In this document: in pieces, positions 1 to 8,821 of the stretch
Position numbering within the stretch: the first letter of the stretch is position 1
Layout: each line of letters opens with the position of its first letter
Notes under the pieces: model-generated
What the model saw: only the letters and a program-made list of their open reading frames with translations
Told to the model about the DNA's origin: nothing
Databases searched by the model: none
Assembly (NCBI GenBank): GCA_022571845.1
Contig: JACZXB010000002.1
Location: forward strand, 169,979 to 233,978
Origin: Candidatus Zixiibacteriota bacterium
Lineage (GTDB): Bacteria > Zixibacteria > MSB-5A5 > GN15 > FEB-12
Reading direction: 5' to 3'
DNA: 64,000 nucleotides
Position numbers and translations under genes: made by a program

Positions 1-1
1 T

Positions 2-205
2 GTCGGTGACTACGTGCTGTTCGGGACAATGTCGGGAATTTTATACAGCCTGAGAGCCGAAGATGGCTTGATTGCCGCACGTCGCGAGCTGGCCGGGTCA
101 ATTTTATTTTCTCCTGTTTCCGATGGCCGGCATATCTTTGTGGCCACCGACAAAGGGGAGCTGCTTTGCTTGGGCTCAGCCCCTGAAACTGCCTCTATTA
201 AATAA
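2..205 (+). CDS. C-terminal end of a PQQ-like beta-propeller repeat protein (partial)
   Basis: The window opens inside this reading frame and only the last 67 residues are seen. The pattern VLFGTMSGILYSL, a variable stretch, then HIFVATDKGELLCL is typical of PQQ/WD-like outer-membrane or periplasmic beta-propeller repeats (BamB/quinoprotein-like, about 40 residues per blade), each blade ending in a D/G-x-L-x-x-L strand. The open frame runs through the first base, so the GTG at 14 in the ORF track is not a real start. Function and substrate cannot be told from two blades. Class confidence is moderate. Confidence 0.6.
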   Translation, partial: VGDYVLFGTMSGILYSLRAEDGLIAARRELAGSILFSPVSDGRHIFVATDKGELLCLGSAPETASIK

Positions 206-384
206 TAAAACATCAAGAATTTTTGCCTTTAGCAGCTAAAGCCACCTGCCATTTTGGCCGATAGACCGCCATATGTGTATTTCATGTATGACATAAACGC
301 AGGTCAGTCTGCCATATTGTCTGTATATTTTGGCGTAAAATATAAGAAAATATTCAAGTTATTGTAATATAATGACTTAGCAAC

Positions 385-401
385 TTGGCACGAAATTTGT
401 T
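385..401 (+). promoter_or_regulatory. Sigma-54 (RpoN) promoter upstream of hsp20
   Basis: TTGGCACGAAATTTGTT carries the -24 element TGGCAC, a 5-base gap, then TTGTT at -12. The only departure from TGGCAC-N5-TTGCW is T for C in the -12 GC. The expected start lies near 412, about 50 bases before the hsp20 ATG. A sigma-54 activator gene is present in the window (31992-33347). Confidence 0.65.
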
Positions 402-464
402 TATAAGTTTGATAGAAATGGAAACTAACAAACAACATAATAGTCCAACATGGAGGATTAAAAG

Positions 465-923
465 ATGAGAAGTTTAATGATTTCACCAAGCCGCAATGTT
501 TTCCCGTTTGAAAAGATTTTCGATAATTTCTTTTCAAATTCACCGTTTCTAGAAGATGCCGGCAATATCTGCAATGTCGCGAATGCCGAAAGCAGTTTTT
601 CACCACGGGTGAATATCACCGAAACCGATGACCAGCTTAAGCTGAACTTTGAGATGCCCGGAATCGACAAGTCCAAAATCAAAGTTACCGTAAAAAACGG
701 CCTGCTTACTGTCAGCGGTGAGCGCAGTGTCGAGCAAAAGACAGAGACCGAAGATTTTGTGAGAAGCGAAATTTTCACCGGACAGTTCTCGCGTTCGTTT
801 ACGCTGCCCAAGAATGTCCGGACGGACAAAATCAAAGCCGACTACAAAAACGGTATGCTGCTTATATCTCTGCCTAAGACCGAAGAGTCCAAGCCCAAAG
901 AAATCGATATCAGCATCAACTAA
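465..923 (+). CDS. Hsp20-family small heat shock protein
   Basis: Small alpha-crystallin-type chaperone of 152 residues that binds unfolding proteins in the cytoplasm without ATP. The N-terminal arm (about 1-45) is variable. The alpha-crystallin domain (about 46-145) shows the N-terminal strand VNITETDDQLKL, the MPGIDKSKIKVTVKNGLLTVSGER stretch, and the hallmark GMLLISLPK near the end. The ATG at 465 sits behind a GGAGG at about 452. It is monocistronic: a sigma-54-like promoter precedes it and a strong intrinsic terminator follows at 972-1008. Control by sigma-54 rather than sigma-32, HrcA or a ROSE element would be unusual for this family. The family call is secure. Confidence 0.95.
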   Translation: MRSLMISPSRNVFPFEKIFDNFFSNSPFLEDAGNICNVANAESSFSPRVNITETDDQLKLNFEMPGIDKSKIKVTVKNGLLTVSGERSVEQKTETEDFVRSEIFTGQFSRSFTLPKNVRTDKIKADYKNGMLLISLPKTEESKPKEIDISIN

Positions 924-971
924 GCTGTTTCTAATTTGATTCACTTACAGTAGTTGCAGTTAATGAGAGCA

Positions 972-1008
972 AGGCCGGTTGTATTAAATGACAACCGGTC
1001 TTTTTTTT
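972..1008 (+). terminator. Intrinsic terminator of hsp20
   Basis: Stem GGCCGGTTGT / ACAACCGGTC with an 8-base loop is followed by eight T residues, about 50 bases after the hsp20 stop. It is a textbook rho-independent terminator. Confidence 0.9.
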
Positions 1009-1072
1009 GCCCGGGGTTTATGAGACGAAAAAATATTGAAGAGGCATATTAGAATTGAGCAGGGTTTATTCT

Positions 1073-1160
1073 GTCATTGTGAGCCCTGATGAAATCGGGG
1101 TGTGGCAATCACAATCGACAAAAGACGAGATTGCTTCGTTGCTTCGCTCCTCGCAATGAC
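1073..1160. repeat. Dispersed palindromic repeat, family A, copy 1
   Basis: An imperfect inverted repeat is bounded by GTCATTGTGAG and CTCGCAATGAC. Its right half, with GAGATTGCTTCGT and CTTCGCTCCTCGCAATGAC, is nearly identical to the right half of the element at 16140-16218, so at least two copies exist in this window. It is non-coding and resembles REP or MITE-like hairpins of unknown mobility. Confidence 0.8.
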
Positions 1161-1215
1161 TGTAATGACTGTATTGTGCTTACAGCTCTGATTAGTCCAT
1201 CCACGCCTATGCATT

Positions 1216-1245
1216 CTTCACCCTGAGCTTGTCGAAGGGTGACAT
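1216..1245. repeat. Short palindrome (CACCCTGAGC...GAAGGGTG)
   Basis: TTCACCCTGAGCTTGTCGAAGGGTGA contains inverted CACCCT / AGGGTG ends around a short interior. It sits in the repeat-rich gap between hsp20 and the DnaJ remnant and resembles common dispersed intergenic palindromes. No coding role is seen. Confidence 0.5.
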
Positions 1246-1352
1246 ATCAAGGGGCAGCTGAGGACACGCCATAGGCGGCCGCCCACGTGATTTTCTTTTG
1301 GTCGCCCACTGCTTGCAGTGGGATCCTCTAATCCAGCAGAAATCTCCAGGCA

Positions 1353-1431
1353 CGTAGGGCAAAACCCTTTAGCGGTTTTGCCTAATAGTAAAAGAAAGAT
1401 TTGGCAGAACCACTTCGGGTTCTGCCCTACG
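1353..1431. repeat. Nested three-way palindromic element
   Basis: Outer inverted arms CGTAGGGC and GCCCTACG enclose two perfect internal hairpins, GGCAAAACC/GGTTTTGCC and GGCAGAACC/GGTTCTGCC. A further perfect hairpin CCCACTG-CTTG-CAGTGGG lies just upstream. The whole could fold as a clover-like cruciform. It ends about 60 bases before the truncated dnaJ frame. Confidence 0.75.
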
Positions 1432-1490
1432 AGAACTAAGAAAGTGATTGTATTATAGACCACCGCGACCTTATAATTACAGCATAAATT

Positions 1491-1775
1491 ATGACAGACC
1501 AAAATTTCCAGCGCCAGGGCAACGACATTTACACTTCGGTAACGATTCCGTTCACCGAGGCGATTCTCGGTACTAAAGTGAATATCAAAACACTCAGCAA
1601 GACCGTCTCGCTCTCTGTGCCTGCCGGCACCCAGCCGGGGACGATACTTCGCCTAAACGGCCAGGGCCTGGCAGTCACCGGAACATCGGGCGATCTCTTT
1701 GTCGAAATAAACGTATCCCTGCCCAAAACGCTGACAGACGAGGAGAGGAAGATTATAGAGGAGTGGGAGGAGTAA
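1491..1775 (+). pseudogene. DnaJ C-terminal domain remnant (J domain absent)
   Basis: The 94-residue frame matches only the last part of DnaJ/CbpA: QGNDIYTSVTIPFTEAILG, the VPAGTQPGTILRLNGQGL substrate-binding strand, and the GDLFVEINVSLPK end. The J domain with HPD motif, the G/F linker, the zinc-finger and C-terminal domain I are all missing. Upstream DNA is a run of palindromic repeats rather than dnaJ sequence. I therefore read it as a truncated gene, although ATG 1491 could still allow a stand-alone product. No Shine-Dalgarno is evident before the ATG. Its position after hsp20 suggests an ancestral hsp20-dnaJ stress pair broken by repeat insertion or deletion. Confidence 0.7.
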
Positions 1776-1776
1776 A

Positions 1777-2337
1777 TTGTTTGATTGGATATGGGACAAT
1801 AAACTTTGGGTGGCTTCGAGCATCGTTTTTCCTATTGCAATTTGGCTGGTCAATAAGTGGTCTAGACCACGTCTGCGACTGAAGCTGTCAGATGGGAAAT
1901 ACACAACTATAAAGAACCCTCATACAGGGTTCAAATTTCAATGGGCACGAGCTGATGTCAATACAAGGTCGAGACGAATGATTAAGAACTGCCGTACATA
2001 CATTACTAGAATTCGATTCCAAGAACTTGGTTCAGATTCACCAGCCGTTGAAGTGATAGATTCAAGGATACCGATCGCGTGGGCCAATTCAAATTTGCAA
2101 TTAAGTTGCGATATAACAGGCCAGCCTGTTAAAGCACTTGTATATCGCTTTTCCGGCGATGGTCTAGATGTTTTAAGAGACGAAAATCTAAAAACTACTA
2201 AAGAGCTTTGTGAAAAGGGAACATATTGGTTTCATCTGCAAAGTGAAGCGGAAAACGCAAAAGCGGGAACAGCAGTTTTCAAAGTTTTTTTTGAAAAACA
2301 AGGCAAGATACCAGAAATCGAACAAGAAAGGAGTTGA
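1777..2337 (+). CDS. Hypothetical membrane-anchored protein (186 aa)
   Basis: Unrecognised. A single N-terminal hydrophobic helix (WVASSIVFPIAIWLVNKW, about residues 11-28) is followed by a basic stretch and a soluble region of roughly 155 residues without known motifs. This suggests an N-anchored protein with a cytoplasmic domain. The TTG start at 1777 is supported by a GGGAGGAG ribosome-binding site at about 1763-1770 inside the end of the DnaJ frame, giving near-coupled translation. The body is AT-richer than the catabolic genes nearby, consistent with an accessory origin. No function is proposed. Confidence 0.6.
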   Translation: MFDWIWDNKLWVASSIVFPIAIWLVNKWSRPRLRLKLSDGKYTTIKNPHTGFKFQWARADVNTRSRRMIKNCRTYITRIRFQELGSDSPAVEVIDSRIPIAWANSNLQLSCDITGQPVKALVYRFSGDGLDVLRDENLKTTKELCEKGTYWFHLQSEAENAKAGTAVFKVFFEKQGKIPEIEQERS

Positions 2338-2383
2338 AACAATTGAACCTAAATAAATGCACAGAACGCCCAATTCTCAATGG

Positions 2384-2995
2384 CTATTCTTCTTTCTTCT
2401 TCTCCCGCAGGCGTTTGTTGCGTTCGGTGATATCGCCTCTGATTAGAGTGCGAAACTTGCCCAGGCATTCGGTAAACTTTTGCTCGGCCACAAATTTTGG
2501 CTGAAGCCTTTTAATTGTCAGTTCGAAAATCAGCACTTCGTGGGCGCCGTCGAAATACGACATCATCACCGTCGGAATAAAGCGGGTGCTGTCATTAAAA
2601 TAAAAAGTCGGCAGCAGCTTGCCGTCTTTGTTAAAGACCGAATCCACCGGCCTGATCAGCAGAGTTTTGCCGTAATGTTTTCGTATCTGCAAGGTGTCAT
2701 CTTTGATAAGTTCGCTGAAAAAATCGACTTTGCTTTTTTTCTTCATGAAGCGGAAAATGTTGATATCAATCGTAATATCAGCCGAGTCATAAAGCTGCCC
2801 ATTCGGCACAAAGGCCAGCGAATAGCCGGCGCTTTTGACTTCGTCGGTAATAAGCTGAAAACCGTCGGGGGGATAGATAATATAGTTATATTTTTCGCCC
2901 TCAAAAAAGGCGGTGTTGCTATCGAGCGCGACCTCGTCCGCATGCGCACTTGAGGCCATAAGCAGGGCTGCAAATAGGATTATTCTGTTCAACAT
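2384..2995 (-). CDS. Secreted hypothetical protein (203 aa)
   Basis: Unrecognised exported protein. The start is taken at the Met of MLNRIILFAALLMASSAHA, a clear signal peptide ending in an A-x-A site. The longer ORF in the track (from 3124) begins inside a dispersed repeat (GFQPAPRLRSG), so its extra 43 residues are rejected. The mature part (FFEGEKYNYIIYPPDGFQLITDE onward) is mixed alpha/beta and ends in a strongly charged tail (RLREKKKEE). A periplasmic location is likely. It is convergent with the preceding plus-strand gene, with only about 45 bases between the two. Confidence 0.65.
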   Translation of the reverse strand: MLNRIILFAALLMASSAHADEVALDSNTAFFEGEKYNYIIYPPDGFQLITDEVKSAGYSLAFVPNGQLYDSADITIDINIFRFMKKKSKVDFFSELIKDDTLQIRKHYGKTLLIRPVDSVFNKDGKLLPTFYFNDSTRFIPTVMMSYFDGAHEVLIFELTIKRLQPKFVAEQKFTECLGKFRTLIRGDITERNKRLREKKKEE

Positions 2996-3055
2996 TCGCA
3001 CAGTCTGATTATCGGCAGATGCTGCAATGTTTACAGCATAAAATTTGTCTGCACT

Positions 3056-3160
3056 TGTCATTCGCGCGTATAAACCTGAGCGAAGTCGAGGGGCAGGCTG
3101 GAATCCATTTTTTGTATTTGTCATACTTCGACTCCCACGGGACTTTGTCCGCTCAGTATG
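3056..3160. repeat. Dispersed repeat family B, copy 1
   Basis: It contains CCTGAGCGAAGTCGAGG, then GCAGGCTGGAATCCAT, then GACTCCCACGGGACTTTG. The GCAGGCTGGAATCCAT core recurs at about 18089-18104, and ACGGGACTT-like pieces recur at 20660-20700. The repeat accounts for spurious ORFs at 3019-3379 and for the false N-terminus of the 2384-2995 gene. No transposase is associated. Confidence 0.7.
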
Positions 3161-3165
3161 ACTTC

Positions 3166-4401
3166 TTACCAGCCGCAGGTAGGTTTGAGTCCACCGCGGA
3201 AAATGAAGTCGACCAGATTCGTCAGGTCAATAATATTAGATAAACCGCCACTGCCATCAAGATCGGCTGCATCTAAATGTGTCGGAGGTGGTCCGCCTCG
3301 AAAAATGAAATCGACTAAATATGTCAGGTCGAGAATATTGGAACCGACTAAATCAAAGTTTATATCTCCGCAGGGATAGTAGCTTAATACCGGTCTGCTG
3401 CTTAACTGAACCAACTCCCCGCCAGATTCTACGAAGACTGTTAAAGTATCAGTTTGCGCGATTGTATCCGAGATAATCGTAGCGGAAAAAGTTTTGTCAC
3501 CGTTATTAACCACCGCAGACAAAGTTCCGCCGCCGCTGTTAATAATCACTACGCTGTCAGTATAACGTACCGTGTCACCGTCCAGATTAAAGGGAACGAC
3601 GGTAATGCTAATCGTAGCGGCGCCGTCTGCTCTAACAGCGTCGGGTACGTTTAAAACAATCGAACTATCCGCGTCTGCTTTTTGGCGGAGCTTCCAGTTG
3701 TCAAATTTAACCCGCAGCAGATCTATGGGGTCGGTTGAATCGATAGTAATGCCGACTATTTCAGATAAGTATGGAATTCCGTCGTCACCTATACGGGCCA
3801 CTTTGATATAGGCCGAAATGGATGATTTGCCGTCAGTGGTGCAGCGTGTATCCGCGCCGATAACTTTGGCAGCTTCAAGCGCGGCCATCAAACGATCTGC
3901 GAGCGGCCCGGATGTATTGAGAAAAACGAATTCCATAGAGTCGATTATCTGAGGTCCCAATAGAATATTCCCCTGTATGGAATAACCTGGTCCGGTGTGG
4001 TGGCCTTTCCACTCGATGCAGAGTTCACCGGTAAAGGCGGCCGAGGCTCCTTGTCCGGCCAGAGTAACGGCGCCGTATTGTCTTCGAGTCGGGTCATTTT
4101 GAACGTCGTTGGCTTCAAGCCAACTCATAATTGAATCGGGCGTAATGCCGGCAATTAGCAGAGCATGAGCATTGGCTTGATTGCCCGGGAGATAAAAGGA
4201 TTGGGTATTTATCGCCCCGATGCCCTCGACAACATCTTCAATTATATTTGACCCGGCAATACACGAGGCTCCGGCGCTGCCGACCTCGCCGGTAATCGTG
4301 TCAACGGCCACAATTGAAAAAGTAGCTTCTGCTTGCGGAGAAAGAAGAAAGCAAACAGAAGCGGCAATCAGAAAGATTTGATAACATTTAGAAATTTTCA
4401 T
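3166..4401 (-). CDS. Secreted DUF1028 (Ntn-hydrolase-like) protein with C-terminal dockerin-like repeats
   Basis: 411 residues. The signal peptide (about 1-26) ends in AEA, just before TFSIVAVDTITGEVGSAGAS, the start of the DUF1028 domain (about 27-235). The family is thought to adopt an Ntn-hydrolase fold, in which an N-terminal Thr would be the nucleophile. The middle (about 240-340) looks like an Ig-like linker. The C-terminus carries two EF-hand-like dockerin repeats (GDINFDLVGSNILDLTYLVD and NIIDLTNLVDFIFRGG). The ATG at 4401 follows an AGGTGT ribosome site. The predicted role is an exported or surface hydrolase; the substrate is unknown. The same repeat type occurs at 41944-42717. Confidence 0.85.
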   Translation of the reverse strand: MKISKCYQIFLIAASVCFLLSPQAEATFSIVAVDTITGEVGSAGASCIAGSNIIEDVVEGIGAINTQSFYLPGNQANAHALLIAGITPDSIMSWLEANDVQNDPTRRQYGAVTLAGQGASAAFTGELCIEWKGHHTGPGYSIQGNILLGPQIIDSMEFVFLNTSGPLADRLMAALEAAKVIGADTRCTTDGKSSISAYIKVARIGDDGIPYLSEIVGITIDSTDPIDLLRVKFDNWKLRQKADADSSIVLNVPDAVRADGAATISITVVPFNLDGDTVRYTDSVVIINSGGGTLSAVVNNGDKTFSATIISDTIAQTDTLTVFVESGGELVQLSSRPVLSYYPCGDINFDLVGSNILDLTYLVDFIFRGGPPPTHLDAADLDGSGGLSNIIDLTNLVDFIFRGGLKPTCGW

Positions 4402-4592
4402 AGCAACACCTGTGGTATTTTCGGCCTCTTAAGAAAAACTTAGTACCACCCCGTTTGAGAGGCCGGCTTAGTTTATAGAATCAAATATAGGTTATTTTGA
4501 CATTTTTGCAATGCTTTACAAGCGTCCTAACCGGACATATATTCTTGTTCACTAATTGTTAACAGACAAGAGCTTACGGAATAATTTGAGAT
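4402..4592. other. Divergent intergenic region
   Basis: This gap separates the minus-strand DUF1028 gene from the plus-strand AtuA-like gene. It must hold both promoters. A GGCCTCTT / AGAGGCC inverted pair lies near the 3166-4401 gene (about 4420-4460). A TTGACA-like -35 occurs near 4495, but I could not assign a convincing -10 at proper spacing. Confidence 0.4.
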
Positions 4593-6392
4593 TTGAATAA
4601 GAAAATCAGAATAGGCAATGCCGGGGGTTACTGGGGAGATGACCTCTCGGCATTGAAGCGGCAGCTTTCGGGCGGCCCGCTGGATTATATCACTATGGAC
4701 TTTCTGGCCGAAATCACGATGTCCATTCTACAGCGTCAGAAACAGAAAAATCCGGAACTCGGCTATGCCGGTGATTTTCTGGATCAGATTAGAGAATGTC
4801 TCTCGCTAATTGTTAAGAAAAAAGTCACAGTAATTTCAAGTGCCGGAGGGATAAATCCGGTTGGTCTGGGACAGAAGATTATTGAGATTGCCAAAGAGCA
4901 GGGGATAAAAATCAAAGTCGGGGTGGTCCACGGCGACGACATCATGGACGATATCGACAGTCTGATGGCCAAAGGTGAAAAGTTCACCAATATGGATAAT
5001 GGTGATAAATTTCCCAAAGTTCGCGACAAAGTAACCTCGGCCAATGTTTATCTTGGCGCCGAGCCGGTGGTCAAAGCTCTGCAAGAAGGCTGCCAGATAA
5101 TCGTCACCGGACGTGTTACAGATACCGGTATAACTCTGGCGCCGATGATTTATGAGTTTGGCTGGCAGGCTGACGACTGGAATAAGATTGCAGCGGGGAT
5201 TGTTGCCGGGCATATCATAGAATGCGGCACGCAGTCGAGCGGCGGCAATATCAGTGACTGGACCGATGTCAAAACTTATGACAATATCGGCTACCCTATT
5301 ATTGAAATGGAAAGCAGCGGTAAGTTTATTGTCACCAAGCACAAAAACACAGGCGGTCTGGTATCTGAAAAGACTGTCAAAGAACAGCTTGTTTACGAAA
5401 TGGGCGACCCCTCTAATTATATCACACCCGACGGCATTGCCCGCTTTGATTCGATTGAGCTAAAAGATGAAGGCCAGAACCGGGTGCTTATCTCCGGTAT
5501 CAAAGGGGGGCCGCTGACTGATTTGTTTAAGATATCAATGTCATACAACGATGGCTGGAAAGCCAGCGGCGGAATTTTGATTTCAGGACCCGACACTTAC
5601 AAAAAAGCCAAAGTCGCGGCAGCTGTATTCTGGAAAAGACTTGGTCTAAAATATGAGCAAACTCGCACCGATATGATAGGCTCAGGCTCAATCTGGCCGA
5701 AATCTCTGGAGTCACCCGAAACAAATGAAATCATTTTACAATTTGGAGTGCGCGACCAAAATCGAAATAAAATCACTGAGTTCGGAAAATTATTATCATC
5801 GTTGATTCTTTCGGGACCTTCAGGAATGGCGGTAATAAGCGGACGTCCCCGGCCGTCGCAGGTAGTAGCCTACTGGCCGGCGCTGATGAAACGAGAAAAC
5901 GCCAGTTGCGAAATTTTGACATTGGATACCGAAGATAATCAAAATTCATTCGGCATCTCATTTAGTTCAGAAAAACAACAGTCCAAACCGCCTGCACCCC
6001 TGATTAAAAAAGCCAAAGTAAAAAAAGCAGCGGGAAAGCTCAAAGCAGGAAAACTGCAAGACCTTTGCTACGCCCGTTCCGGAGATAAAGGCGACACCTG
6101 TAATATCGGAGTGCTGGCGCGTTCACCCCAAATTTATAATTGGATAGTCGGATTTTTGACTGCTGCCAAAGTTAAAGCCTTTTTCAAGGGAATTACACTG
6201 GGTAAGGTCGTCAGATTTGAACTTGATAATCTGGAAGGCTTGAATTTTCTTTTAGAAGAATCTCTGGGAGGCGGCGGCACGCGCTCGCTGATGGTCGACC
6301 CGCAAGGGAAAACATTGGCGCAAGCGTTGTTGCAGATGCCAATAAAGGCGCCGTCATCGCTGTGGAGTAAGACTAAGAAAGCCAAACGATAA
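4593..6392 (+). CDS. AtuA-like acyl-CoA/terpene catabolism protein (DUF1446)
   Basis: 599 residues. The large N-terminal DUF1446 domain ([43 protein letters not shown]) is followed from about residue 485 by the small AtuA-like ferredoxin-fold domain ([21 protein letters not shown] to [16 protein letters not shown]). AtuA is needed for growth on citronellol and geraniol in Pseudomonas, but its reaction is unknown. It leads an operon with a carboxyl transferase, enoyl-CoA hydratase, biotin carboxylase and carrier protein. That layout is shared by the atu (geranyl-CoA) and liu (leucine) clusters. The TTG at 4593 has only a weak GAG ribosome site. Confidence 0.9.
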   Translation: MNKKIRIGNAGGYWGDDLSALKRQLSGGPLDYITMDFLAEITMSILQRQKQKNPELGYAGDFLDQIRECLSLIVKKKVTVISSAGGINPVGLGQKIIEIAKEQGIKIKVGVVHGDDIMDDIDSLMAKGEKFTNMDNGDKFPKVRDKVTSANVYLGAEPVVKALQEGCQIIVTGRVTDTGITLAPMIYEFGWQADDWNKIAAGIVAGHIIECGTQSSGGNISDWTDVKTYDNIGYPIIEMESSGKFIVTKHKNTGGLVSEKTVKEQLVYEMGDPSNYITPDGIARFDSIELKDEGQNRVLISGIKGGPLTDLFKISMSYNDGWKASGGILISGPDTYKKAKVAAAVFWKRLGLKYEQTRTDMIGSGSIWPKSLESPETNEIILQFGVRDQNRNKITEFGKLLSSLILSGPSGMAVISGRPRPSQVVAYWPALMKRENASCEILTLDTEDNQNSFGISFSSEKQQSKPPAPLIKKAKVKKAAGKLKAGKLQDLCYARSGDKGDTCNIGVLARSPQIYNWIVGFLTAAKVKAFFKGITLGKVVRFELDNLEGLNFLLEESLGGGGTRSLMVDPQGKTLAQALLQMPIKAPSSLWSKTKKAKR

Positions 6393-6393
6393 T

Positions 6394-8001
6394 ATGTTTA
6401 GAATAGAATCAAAAATAGACACTAAGTCGGCAGATTTCAAAGAAAACGCGAAAAGTAACAAGTCGGCGCATGCTACTTTCAAAGAACGTCTGGAGCAGGT
6501 TAAGCTTGGCGGACCGGAAAAATCGCGTCAACGTCATTTAGACCGCGGTAAACTGCTGACCCGTGAGCGAGTCAAAAAACTGCTCGACAAGAATACACCA
6601 TTTTTGGAATTAAGCTCACTTGCAGCCTGGGATATGTATGACAACAATGCTCCCTCGGCCGGAATCATAACCGGGGTCGTAGTAGTGCACGGCCGAGAAG
6701 TTATGGTCATCGCCAATGACGCCACAGTCAAAGGCGGTACCTACTACCCGATGACAATTCTAAAACATGCCCGGGCGCAGGAGGTAGCCGAGACCAATCA
6801 CTTGCCCTGTGTTTATCTGGTAGATTCAGGCGGCATTTATCTGCCGCTGCAGTCGGGCACGTTTCCGGACAAGGACCACTTCGGCCGAATTTTCTATAAC
6901 GAAGCCCGCATGTCGGCCAAAGGAATTGCCCAAATTTCTGTGGTGATGGGCAGCTGTACAGCCGGCGGAGCCTATCTACCGGCCATGTCCGATGAATCTA
7001 TCATTGTCAAAAATCAGGGAACTATCTTTATCGGTGGACCACCTCTGGTAAAAGCTGCTACCGGTGAAGAAGTAACAGCCGAAGAACTTGGCGGAGCCGA
7101 AGTTCACTGCCGGACTTCGGGTGTGACCGACCACTATGCCCAGAATGATGAACATGCTTTACAGATTTGCCGCAACGTCATTGAAAACTTAAATCGCAAG
7201 AGACCAACTTCATTGAATTGTTCTGCGTCCGAAGATCCCTACTATGATCCCGAAGAATTATACGGGGTGGTCAATTTTGATCTCCGTAAGCCGTACGACA
7301 TTCGCGAAGTGATAGCGCGCATAGTCGATGGCTCCTATTTTCACGAATTTAAGCAGCTCTATGGAGCTACTCTGGTAACTGGATTTGCCAATATCATGGG
7401 CTACCCGGTTGGTATAATCGGCAACAACGGAATTCTGTTTTCGGAGTCATCGCTTAAGGGCGCTCATTTTATAGAACTCTGCTGTGAAAGAAAAATTCCG
7501 TTAATCTTTTTGCAGAATATATCCGGCTTTATTGTCGGGCGTCAATATGAAGCAGGCGGCATAGCCCGCGATGGCGCCAAGCTTGTTCACGCCGTAGCCA
7601 ATGCTAACGTCCCCAAATTCACACTGGTAGTAGGTGGCTCCTATGGCGCCGGCAACTACGCCATGTGCGGCCGCGGATATTTCCCGCGACTGATGTGGAT
7701 GTGGCCAAACTCCCGTATTTGTGTTATGGGGGGAGAACAGGCGGCCGATGTTCTAGCTTCAGTTAAAATTAAGCAGTCTGAATCAAAGGGGCAGAAGCTC
7801 TCGCAAAAAGATATTGATGAAATCAGAAAGCCTATCATAGAAAAATACGATGAGGAATCAACACCGTACTTTTCGGGAGCGCGTCTCTGGGATGACGGCA
7901 TTATCGGTATGACCGACACCCGGCAGGCGCTGGCGCTGGGAATTTCTATGTCATTAAATGCCCCGATAGCCGATGCCAAGTTTGGCATTTTCAGAATGTA
8001 A
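6394..8001 (+). CDS. Acyl-CoA carboxylase carboxyltransferase beta subunit (methylcrotonyl/geranyl-CoA type)
   Basis: 535 residues, the usual length of MccB/AtuC. It transfers CO2 from carboxybiotin to a branched enoyl-CoA. The N-terminal carboxyltransferase half shows [22 protein letters not shown] and the signature [11 protein letters not shown]. The C-terminal half shows [24 protein letters not shown] and [12 protein letters not shown]. These point to methylcrotonyl-CoA or geranyl-CoA carboxylase rather than propionyl-CoA or acetyl-CoA carboxylase. The start lies one base after the AtuA stop, so translation is probably coupled. The choice between leucine and terpene substrate cannot be made from sequence alone; leucine is favoured by ilvE and the hydratase nearby. 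Confidence 0.92.
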   Translation: MFRIESKIDTKSADFKENAKSNKSAHATFKERLEQVKLGGPEKSRQRHLDRGKLLTRERVKKLLDKNTPFLELSSLAAWDMYDNNAPSAGIITGVVVVHGREVMVIANDATVKGGTYYPMTILKHARAQEVAETNHLPCVYLVDSGGIYLPLQSGTFPDKDHFGRIFYNEARMSAKGIAQISVVMGSCTAGGAYLPAMSDESIIVKNQGTIFIGGPPLVKAATGEEVTAEELGGAEVHCRTSGVTDHYAQNDEHALQICRNVIENLNRKRPTSLNCSASEDPYYDPEELYGVVNFDLRKPYDIREVIARIVDGSYFHEFKQLYGATLVTGFANIMGYPVGIIGNNGILFSESSLKGAHFIELCCERKIPLIFLQNISGFIVGRQYEAGGIARDGAKLVHAVANANVPKFTLVVGGSYGAGNYAMCGRGYFPRLMWMWPNSRICVMGGEQAADVLASVKIKQSESKGQKLSQKDIDEIRKPIIEKYDEESTPYFSGARLWDDGIIGMTDTRQALALGISMSLNAPIADAKFGIFRM

Positions 8002-8007
8002 AACAAT

Positions 8008-8790
8008 ATGAGTTACACTACATTAATATATGAAAAGAGGGGACAGGTTGCCAATATCACTTTCAATCGTCCGGAAATTCACAATGCCTTTAACTCAACT
8101 GTCATTCGTGAAATGGCGGCAGTCTTAACAGAGATAGATAAAGATAATGAACTTCGGGTGGTGGTTCTGACCGGTAAAGGCAAGTCGTTTTGTGCCGGCG
8201 CTGATGTGAACTGGATGAAAGATGTCGTCGAGCAGCCTTATGAAAAAAATCTGTCCGAGTCCAACGAACTCTCCGATTTGTTTGACCAGATATATTCTTT
8301 CAGGCTGCCGGTAATCGGCAGAATTAACGGCGCCGCCATAGGCGGCGGTACCGGTTTTGTGGCGGTCTGTGATATCGCTATTGCGGCGCGCTCTGCCATA
8401 TTTTCATTTTCGGAAGTTAAAATCGGTCTGGTGCCCGCTTGTATCGGTCCCTATGTCATCAAGAAAATGGGGGAAGGCAAAGCCCGTGAGCTGTTTATTA
8501 CAGGTGAAAGAATGCCGGCAGCAAGAGCCTGCGAAGTAGGCTTGATAAATAAAGTCGTAGATGACGATCAGCTTGATAAGGCAGTAGATGAACTTGTCGA
8601 ATCTTTACTATCATCCGGACCAAAGGCCGTATCAAACGCCAAGAAACTTATCAGCGCCCTGCCGCTGATGTCCAAAGAAGAATATAAACCGTACACCGCC
8701 AGGCTGATTGCGGAACTTCGAAAATCAGACGAAGGTCAGGAAGGCATGAATGCCTTCCTGGACAAGCGCAAACCGAAATGGTCTCCGTAA
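8008..8790 (+). CDS. Enoyl-CoA hydratase/isomerase, methylglutaconyl-CoA hydratase-like
   Basis: 260-residue crotonase-fold enzyme. The oxyanion-hole segments are SFCAGADVNWMK (about 60-73) and NGAAIGGGTGFVAVCDIAIA (about 110). The N-W-M after GAD is typical of LiuC/AUH methylglutaconyl-CoA hydratases, which act directly after methylcrotonyl-CoA carboxylase in leucine degradation. The Glu of the SEVKIGLVPA segment fits the usual general acid-base position. It starts 7 bases after the carboxyltransferase stop, inside the same operon. AtuE (isohexenylglutaconyl-CoA hydratase) is the alternative. Confidence 0.88.
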   Translation: MSYTTLIYEKRGQVANITFNRPEIHNAFNSTVIREMAAVLTEIDKDNELRVVVLTGKGKSFCAGADVNWMKDVVEQPYEKNLSESNELSDLFDQIYSFRLPVIGRINGAAIGGGTGFVAVCDIAIAARSAIFSFSEVKIGLVPACIGPYVIKKMGEGKARELFITGERMPAARACEVGLINKVVDDDQLDKAVDELVESLLSSGPKAVSNAKKLISALPLMSKEEYKPYTARLIAELRKSDEGQEGMNAFLDKRKPKWSP

Positions 8791-8821
8791 GTGACGCTGT
8801 CACCCTGTTTCTGAGGGTCGC

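Noticed and set aside
600-944. Minus-strand ORFs opposite hsp20 (458-835, 600-944)
   Set aside because: They are shadows of the conserved alpha-crystallin frame on the other strand.
2996-3124. 43-residue N-terminal extension of the secreted protein at 2384
   Set aside because: It is translated repeat DNA (GFQPAPRLRSG), and the signal peptide begins at the internal Met.
3019-3379. Plus-strand ORFs at 3019-3243 and 3158-3379
   Set aside because: They lie in repeat DNA and antisense to the dockerin repeats, with no ribosome sites or protein-like composition.
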